From: Symbiodinium natans
Taxonomy: Eukaryota > Sar > Dinophyceae > Suessiales > Symbiodiniaceae
DNA length: 64,000 nt
Assembly: GCA_905221605.1 (NCBI GenBank)
Contig: CAJNDS010002430.1
Span: 251,520-315,519 of the forward strand
Direction: 5' to 3'
Below the pieces are notes generated by a model that did no database searches, was not told where the DNA came from, and saw nothing but the letters and a program-made list of their open reading frames with translations. Numbering within the stretch: the stretch's first letter is position 1; each line of letters starts with the position of its first letter. Positions 60,101 through 64,000 of this stretch are shown here, piece after piece. A program made the translations under genes and the position numbers.

Positions 60101-62036
60101 ATTGGCCGCAAGCCCCGTCGGACTAGACCTGTTGACGATGTCCTTGTCGCGTCTAGCGGAGGTTTGATGTTTTGGGGATGACCATGTGCTCCCACGTGCG
60201 AGTTTGTAAGCTGAAAAAGAAATCCAGTTCGAAGGCTACTGGCTTCAGTTCCAAGTCGCCACGCATCGCCTTGCATTCTGGGAGGAGCAGAGACGCGCCC
60301 ACGAGGCTGCCGCTGCCGAAGCAGCTCGCAGGGAGGAGGTGGGATCTTGGTTCATCTCGGTGCTCTGTTCTTCTGGCGTTCACAAATATCGCTGATCTGG
60401 CTTACTTGCTTCGAAACACCGCCCTTCCAAAGCAGAATCCCTGGGTTTCTTGGCAAGCATTCTGACATGACGACGCCCGCCGACTGCCGACCCCAAGACC
60501 ATGTCGCCCAGCAATGCCCAAAGGTCCCAGACCCCGGACCGAAAGGATGTCCCAATAGCCAGTTCAGGGGGAATTGGGCGCAAGCCCGGTGAGACCTGTT
60601 GACGATGTCGTTGTCGCCTCTAGCAGAGGGTCGAAGCGTTCAGCCCTAGTTATGTGGAGCTTTGGTGTTTTGGGGGTATCCATGTGCTCCCACGTGCGAG
60701 TTTGTAAGCTGAAAAAGAAATCCAGGTCGTAGGCTTCTGTTGCTCTGTTGGTGTATGTTAGTGCTGAGTCCTGCAGACAGGCTCCAGACCCCAATCAAGG
60801 TTTCACAAGGAATGCCGATAGGCACAATCGGCCAGAGAGGAGAAAGCGAGAAGGAGAGAGAGAGAGAGAGATAGAGAGAGACCGAGAGAGCTTTTCGGTT
60901 TCCAATTACCATGCGAGGAGCAAAGACGCGAGGCAGCTCGCCGGGAGGAGGTGCGCGGATTGTGCATCTTGGTGTTTTGCTCCTGCAGCGTTCCCGCATA
61001 TTCGAACACCTCTTGCTAAGCAGAATCCCTGAATGGTTGCCCAGCACCGCAGAATCCTCTCATACCTCGGACAGTCGTGGTGTCTTAGGGGCCTTGCGAG
61101 TCAAGCCAGAGCAAGCCAAAACCAGCCAAGGGGAGAGGTACGAACTGTGGAATTAGGGCTGGTCTCGTCAATTCTCGTCATAAGGTTATCATCCTATTAA
61201 TCACGAACACAGAATCTGACTTTGAGGTTTCCGCGGGGGTATTCTTGATCGAAGGGCTGCAACGACAGCACTACGTGACCTAAACTTACAGCTCCAACCC
61301 GCTACATCTCGGCCTAGGTGTGCTGAGGTTCCCGTTTGGATGGGCCCCCAAGCGTTCTGGTTGTTCGGAGGCGCAAAGACGCGCACAAGAGGCTGCAGAT
61401 GCAGATCGCAGGGACGTGCAGGTGGGCTCTTGGTACTTTGCTCGTCTCCCGACAGCTGTTCATGGCTTTGGTTTCAGGGTTTAAGGTTTAGGGTCGCAAG
61501 CGTGGTGTCGGCGTCTTGGCGGAGGATTCGCTGTACAGGCTTACAGAAAGTGTGCCAGTGTGCCAGAAGAATTGTCTGCCAGAGGGTGATCGTTGCGCGC
61601 AATGCGCACATCAAGTCTTACGTGCTTTTCAACGACCACTTCTCTTAAGCGGAAACGTGCTGGTGGAGGGTTAAGGACGCAAGGAGCGAGGCCCTTGGCG
61701 ACTGACACGAGTCTAGCTTCGTTTCGTTCTCTCGTCGGCAGAGCTCGAAGCACCTAACCGTGGGCCTGTCAAAAATCAAAGGCAAGCCGGTCTTTGCGCG
61801 ATGTCGAAGAGGGAGTCGTTTTTCAATCAAATCGGAAGGTTGCTGTGGGCAAGGAGACAGGATGATGATCGGACTACCACGATGTACTCACGCAGCGCGA
61901 TGGGAACCCCAAACTTGGTACACCCTGTGGTAGAACCCCCTGCTATGGTAGTCTGTATACCTGCCGGGAGGCGCAAAGACGCGCCGCCTGGGAGGCGCAA
62001 CGACGTGCACAAGCCGAGGAGGCAGCTAACAGTTTA
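51021..62036 (+). CDS. GBP3: GBP-like large GTPase gene (multi-exon span)
   Basis: Same domain order as GBP1 and GBP2, but with many more introns. The GTPase exon is cut at AETGLLL, where the paralogues run on. The helical parts are in separate exons (52.89, 53.12 and 53.78 kb), the C-terminal domain is cut into five pieces, and the coiled-coil tail is a series of mini-exons from 58.28 to 62.04 kb, four of them in 188-bp tandem units. The P-loop lies about 19.5 kb after that of GBP2. The N-terminal domain exon of GBP1 and GBP2 is missing or much diverged. The gene end is not visible. Confidence 0.75.
51330..52742 (+). CDS. GBP3 main exon: GB1/RHD3-type GTPase domain
   Basis: The reading EAQEASPKKRFERPEGLAPP is followed by the beta-rich module (VRVFGSPEDYVDIPFQPGD) and the G domain. 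P-loop VVGKPREGKST near 51880, KACTKGLWVS, LFLDSEGLF near 52065 and LARDWN near 52290. Between 51790 and 52660 it is nearly identical to GBP1 and GBP2, with scattered changes (ECDGG, GKACTKG). The frame runs on into unrelated residues and a stop at 52788. The real donor must be near KLTAE, because the next homologous residues (EQHFNYVEAQA) are in a separate exon. Confidence 0.87.
52889..52947 (+). CDS. GBP3 exon: DIEQHFNYVEAQARPGALE
   Basis: It corresponds to ELEQQFNYVEAQARSDPVAL inside the continuous GBP1 and GBP2 exon. It ends GCCTTGGAG|GACGGG, which implies a GA donor if it joins the next exon at CAG|GATCTG. Confidence 0.72.
53121..53190 (+). CDS. GBP3 exon: DLREAVQRVKRGEHEMLQ
   Basis: It follows ctctacag and aligns with DLAQRARHAQLEVFDE in GBP1 and GBP2. 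It is bounded by telomere-like introns. Confidence 0.7.
53760..53875 (+). CDS. GBP3 exon: MRVLGPLEELRGFIKDV
   Basis: The reading MRVLGPLEELRGFIKDVPVE, then AVRRLASFAL, aligns with LRVSGPLEKLRSFLGDLRIE in GBP1 and GBP2. A poly(G) tract follows at 53881-53898. Confidence 0.72.
53881..54134. repeat. Poly(G) tract, degenerate ACCCC repeats and TTTAGGG array
   Basis: An intron with ggggggg at 53883-53898, aacccctata-like units at 53940-54000 and about eight TTTAGGG units at 54077-54134. Confidence 0.8.
54135..54215 (+). CDS. GBP3 exon: KIQDL helix segment
   Basis: The reading ETARILPFKIQDLTQQISER aligns with RIVPLKIQDLLRQIAEGRE in GBP1 and GBP2. Confidence 0.65.
54565..54676 (+). CDS. GBP3 exon: AKHLKSASDKH segment
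   Basis: After cagag it reads AKHLKSASDKHVQPLLDAAR, then SLCQCCADVEIRRPDC. It matches the GBP2 exon at 33970. Confidence 0.72.
54835..55020 (+). repeat. CT-rich satellite (ctctcact/cagtctct)n
   Basis: Nearly 190 bp of ctctcac, cagtctctc and ccccggtctctc units in an intron. Ser/Leu-rich frames through it are artefacts. Confidence 0.93.
55107..55592 (+). CDS. GBP3 exon: helical middle domain, part 1
   Basis: It starts after gactttcag with YRLNAFEAAARKVERADALQ, then IVHKEVEKWLGRKL, WQEALRQSDGEQLF, YVFKSGGMPALCQHLPEPE and ERARRLEE. It aligns with GBP2 34349 onward. The donor is near 55592, before an in-frame TGA. Confidence 0.8.
55722..55870 (+). CDS. GBP3 exon: helical middle domain, part 2
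   Basis: The reading SMASWLEPFGVDAVGPCRSI, then LEALEHGGHGGFEEDLMQLL, lines up without gaps with RLVARFKVESSVIVEVCQDFL in GBP1. Confidence 0.66.
55984..56105 (+). CDS. GBP3 exon: helical middle domain, part 3
   Basis: The reading ATKAELLRRIDEVSDTLTQN, then AAPQASVLGHERARAAP, corresponds to LDFLPCIEETQKLVQQDPPK in GBP1. Confidence 0.62.
56257..56370 (+). CDS. GBP3 exon: FRGYQLAVPTERLDQL segment
   Basis: After ggcgag it reads AKQAMTSALQCLQEVSFRGY, then QLAVPTERLDQLRDALQ. It is uninterrupted at YQLAV, as in GBP1 and unlike GBP2. Confidence 0.72.
   Translation, partial: AKQAMTSALQCLQEVSFRGYQLAVPTERLDQLRDALQ
56763..56870 (+). CDS. GBP3 exon: C-terminal domain, piece 1
   Basis: The reading NVGIDAFRLEPLQLDSRCCV, then KVIW, matches ASFKVIL in GBP1. 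It is followed by an intron where the paralogues have none. Confidence 0.6.
57170..57283 (+). CDS. GBP3 exon: C-terminal domain, piece 2
   Basis: The reading TADIAKLANLSRSMRMFKEL, then GLFLPAPQWKSKHL, aligns with MRNVKMFQQLGVWLPSARWAS in GBP1. Confidence 0.72.
57373..57465 (+). CDS. GBP3 exon: C-terminal domain, piece 3
   Basis: The reading SERWKGHVGLHSRTEDEDFI, then HYKDHLQ, aligns with SWERHVLTSSRNNDLIQYKD in GBP1. Confidence 0.68.
57509..57800 (+). CDS. GBP3 exon: C-terminal domain, piece 4
   Basis: The reading ETFEDYWLSEYVDEDMKVFH, then VGGTEVALRCCFRLVLFPV and MAIGEVEAGRLMRQQFQTP, aligns with the FHAGGEEISVRSRFSLVLYP region of GBP1. Confidence 0.75.
57917..58047 (+). CDS. GBP3 exon: C-terminal domain, piece 5
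   Basis: The reading HLLAIAWAGAGEWLWPSVPP, then AAVQAAWEEAQKRF, closes the domain (compare WVWSSDPPADVQSAWDEA). TAG follows at once and overlaps the likely donor, as in GBP1. Confidence 0.75.
58509..58555 (+). CDS. GBP3 coiled-coil mini-exon (first clear copy)
   Basis: The reading ERRRTQEAAEAARREE lies between tttctcag and GAG|GTGGGC. It is similar to the later 54-base exons but shorter. A weaker relative, QAKDALQAAEAHRK, is at 58285-58325. Confidence 0.62.
58918..58971 (+). CDS. GBP3 54-bp coiled-coil mini-exon, unit 1
   Basis: EQRRAQEAAAAEAARREE, with boundaries ctgggag| and |GTGGGA. An Ala/Arg/Glu heptad-like helix that lengthens the C-terminal stalk. Confidence 0.7.
59106..59159 (+). 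CDS. GBP3 54-bp coiled-coil mini-exon, unit 2
   Basis: Same as unit 1 with one Arg codon change (GQGRA type: cagggacgc). Same splice signals. Confidence 0.7.
59294..59347 (+). CDS. GBP3 54-bp coiled-coil mini-exon, unit 3
   Basis: Identical in sequence to unit 1. Confidence 0.7.
59482..59535 (+). CDS. GBP3 54-bp coiled-coil mini-exon, unit 4
   Basis: One synonymous change (caaaga). The flank diverges after 59565. Confidence 0.68.
60285..60338 (+). CDS. GBP3 54-bp coiled-coil mini-exon, unit 5
   Basis: Same exon as unit 1 with Gln-Glu to His-Glu (cacgag), in a different flank on the 3' side. Confidence 0.66.
60918..60950 (+). CDS. GBP3 shortened mini-exon (33 bp)
   Basis: EQRREAARREE. It has lost 21 bases in the middle but keeps frame and both splice signals (atgcgag|, |GTGCGC). 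Confidence 0.6.
61371..61421 (+). CDS. GBP3 coiled-coil mini-exon (51 bp)
   Basis: AQRRAQEAADADRRDVQ between ttcggag and CAG|GTGGGC. Confidence 0.62.
61971..62036 (+). CDS. GBP3 doubled coiled-coil mini-exon
   Basis: The reading AQRRAAWEAQRRAQAEEAAN contains the EAQRRA unit twice, as if two mini-exons were fused. The 3' end is uncertain. Confidence 0.52.
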
Positions 62037-62039
62037 ACA

Positions 62040-63360
62040 GTTTGGTGCGGTGGTGGGGGGAGTTCCTATTGGCGCTCTACTGTCCTGGCAAATGCAATGC
62101 TTCTTACATGACATCAAAAGGCTGTCTTCTTGAAGGTTCAATGGTGCTTTGGGGAAGCTGTGTCGCAAGCGTTCCCAACAATGCTTGCTGACCCAAGATC
62201 AAGACACCACCAATATGGCATGCCCCGCCACCCGCAGCTTGGTCTCAGGGTTGGCGTTGGGTTAAGGACCGGACGTGGGGAACTCTGCTAGTGGCGCTGC
62301 TTGAGGAGGTGTACGCACCTAAAACCTTCCCCCGCGACTCGCGGCGAGATCTGGAACGGATGAGGTGTGCAGGATGCGAACTGGGGGGTGTGTCTGTGGC
62401 GGTGTGCAGTATTGCCGCCGGACAATCACTTCCTTAATGTCTCGGGAGCCGTGTTCAATCGATTCAGTCCGTTGGTTCGGTTTCTTCAGAGCCTAGTGGT
62501 TGGCATATGAAGCGATGATGGCGCAGGGTTCTTGACAGGCAACATGGAGGCAAGAGAAGTCCGGGGCGTGTCTTGGAGGGATGGGAACTCAGAGCCGAGA
62601 TGAGTTGATCTTTCTCCTGTGAATGTTTGGCGAGACGGGAGTCGACAGCACTGCAGAAATGGTAAGCACGCAAGTACGAAACGCGCTGTCTTGGGCTACT
62701 CTTTTTTGCTAGCACATACCGCAGCGTCGCAACTCATGGTTCACAGGATTCTCAATTTTTCGGGGTTCCGGAACTTCGTGTGCAGGCTGCGGACGGCCGT
62801 AGCCCGGCCCTCAGACTTCTCCATCTGCGAACTGTGCGAATCTTTTCTTCCCTGAAAGCTGCGAGAGCTCCCCACTCCTCGCGATTTAATGGTTCTCGTT
62901 TAGCTCCACGGTGTCGAACATGTCAAGGCCAAGGTTATTCAATCGCGATGGGGTTCCAAGCGTCACGGTCCCCTTGTTTTTCTTGCTGCCCGTGGGAACT
63001 CATTCTTTTTTCACACAACCTTTTCGCCCCCAACGTTTGTAACAACAGTCAAGTCAAAACTAAACCCTAAGCCTTAACCATAAGTGCTAAGCCCAAAGCC
63101 GGCTGCAGCAAGGGGTAAGGCTCACCGGAGGTTTCGAAGATCTTCAAAGTAGTCGATGTTCAAGGCTCCTGACTCACCCGAAGCCCCAACCCCAAGCCTC
63201 AAAACTCTCAACCCCGGACCCAAAACTCTCGACTCCAGACATCCCCAGGCCCAAGACCCTCAATTCCAGACCCAAAGCCCGAGAAAACCCTGAAATCTCA
63301 AAAGTAAAACCCGAAACCCGAAAATTCAAACCCTTTTTCCACTCTATAAACCCCACAAGT
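62040..63360. other. Unassigned region downstream of GBP3
   Basis: No PARG exon is recognisable here, although the spacing in units 1 and 2 would place one at about 60-62.5 kb. Degenerate telomere-like DNA occurs at 63060-63350. A possible exon, VQAADGRSPALRLLHLRTV, lies near 62783-62840. Confidence 0.4.
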
Positions 63361-63363
63361 GAG

Positions 63364-63455
63364 GTCCCGACATCTTCGAGGCCATCCGGCGCGGTGACCT
63401 GGCTGCGCTGGAGGGCTGCCTCGAGCGGGACCCGGCCTGCGCGCGTTCCTGGCAG
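63364..63455 (+). CDS. Ankyrin-repeat-type exon
   Basis: The reading DIFEAIRRGDLAALEGCLER, then DPACARSWQ, has the pattern (x-x-A-x-x-G-D-x-x-x-L-x-x-x-L) of the first helix pair of an ankyrin repeat. It follows gtgag and precedes a TTTAGGG array. The rest of the gene is beyond the window or unrecognised. Confidence 0.6.
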
Positions 63456-63483
63456 GGAGGCGCCAGGGGTGTCCTGGGCTGTA

Positions 63484-63530
63484 GGGTTTAGGGTTTAGGG
63501 TTTAGGGTTTAGGGTTTAGGGTTTAGGGTT
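63484..63530. repeat. TTTAGGG array
   Basis: About six perfect heptamers, then degenerate TTTAGGG/TTTGGGG-like DNA to about 63660. Confidence 0.92.
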
Positions 63531-63660
63531 TTTTGGGCCTTTTAGGGGGTTTAGGGGCCTGAAGTTTAGGGTCTAGGGTCTAGAGTTTAGGGTTCGGGGT
63601 TTGGGGTTTGGGGGAAAGGGTTGGGGGTTAGGGTTTGGGATTTAGGATATTGGGCTACCA

Positions 63661-64000
63661 GGTTTTGGGGGCTTGTAATTTGCCTTGAGGCTTGGCCTTA
63701 TATTATATGACCTGGGCCATCGTCATAAAGGTGAAGAGACGCAAACCTTCTGTATCGTCACACATCGCCGCTACTTCTTGGGTTTCTTCCGAGGGAAGAG
63801 TCCATGTTGTGTGGCTGATGTCTTGCTGGTGTTGGGGGTTTTTGCTCACCAGGGGGTGTCTGTCGTGGGCTAGGAGGGTCGATAGAGGAGGGTTCCTGAT
63901 GTTTGAGGCCATGCCCCGCCCTAGACGTCTGGAAGCTTGCCCTTGACTGCCGACGAATACCTTTAGAGAGCAGAACAGCACGAAAAGATTCTGCGAGGTT
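63661..64000. other. Unassigned end of window
   Basis: No gene is recognised on either strand. Confidence 0.4.

Larger units (their letters stand above)
59984..60950 (+). repeat. Higher-order repeat of about 475-500 bp, two units
   Basis: Blocks starting cattctgacatgacgacgcccgc (59984 and 60458) and catgtgctcccacgtgcgag (60183 and 60681) recur in the same order. Each unit ends with a mini-exon (60285-60338 and 60918-60950). The second unit has an insertion with a GAGA microsatellite at 60845-60892. Confidence 0.85.

Noticed and set aside
9256-63455. Bacterial or viral origin of the GBP/PARG genes
   Set aside because: Many introns with alveolate-type acceptors, no operon spacing and no ribosome-binding sites.

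Overview
The window looks like nuclear DNA of a dinoflagellate or close alveolate relative. Heptameric TTTAGGG/CCCTAAA telomere-type repeats are scattered through introns and spacers. Every recognisable non-mobile gene is on the + strand and split into many exons. Acceptors are almost always AG|G, and several introns need GC or GA donors, including one intron at the same place in two paralogues that uses GA in one and GC in the other. The retroelements have features known from dinoflagellates. No rRNA, tRNA, CRISPR array, bacterial operon or spliced-leader sequence was recognised.

Layout. 1-5.0 kb: a decayed LINE-type retrotransposon on the minus strand (endonuclease, reverse transcriptase, CCHC knuckle, RNase H) with several frame breaks, followed downstream by the endonuclease of a second copy cut by the window edge. 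5.0-5.2 kb: an RNase H-end fragment of a different retroelement on the + strand. 5.2-9.25 kb: no recognised gene, but a perfect 144-bp direct repeat, hexamer-type telomere-like DNA and a 57-bp minisatellite. 9.25 kb to the end: a large two-part module repeated about every 20 kb.

The repeated module has (i) a GBP-like large GTPase gene (GB1/RHD3-type G domain, helical middle region, an unassigned conserved C-terminal domain, then coiled-coil mini-exons) and (ii) a microbial-type poly(ADP-ribose) glycohydrolase (PARG) domain followed by arrays of C-x5-C-x6/7-H-x5-H fingers that resemble PBZ poly(ADP-ribose)-binding fingers. Order: GBP1 (9.3-17 kb), PARG-A (19-29.8 kb), GBP2 (31-37.7 kb), PARG-B (40.8-50.2 kb), GBP3 (51-62 kb). 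An ankyrin-type exon appears at 63.4 kb. PARG-B also has a C-terminal alpha/beta domain (49.3-50.2 kb) not seen in PARG-A. No clear stop separates a GBP from the next PARG, so each unit could be two adjacent genes or one giant fusion gene. The sequence alone does not decide this.

The three GTPase exons are mosaics. Their cores are almost identical while the flanks have diverged, which points to gene conversion. GBP3 has introns where GBP1 and GBP2 are continuous. In GBP3 a 54-bp coiled-coil exon has been amplified in 188-bp tandem units. By inference the locus combines an immunity-type GTPase with reading and erasing of ADP-ribose; no function is shown directly.

Exon ends are exact only where a conserved junction is cited. 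Others are estimates from homology between the copies.
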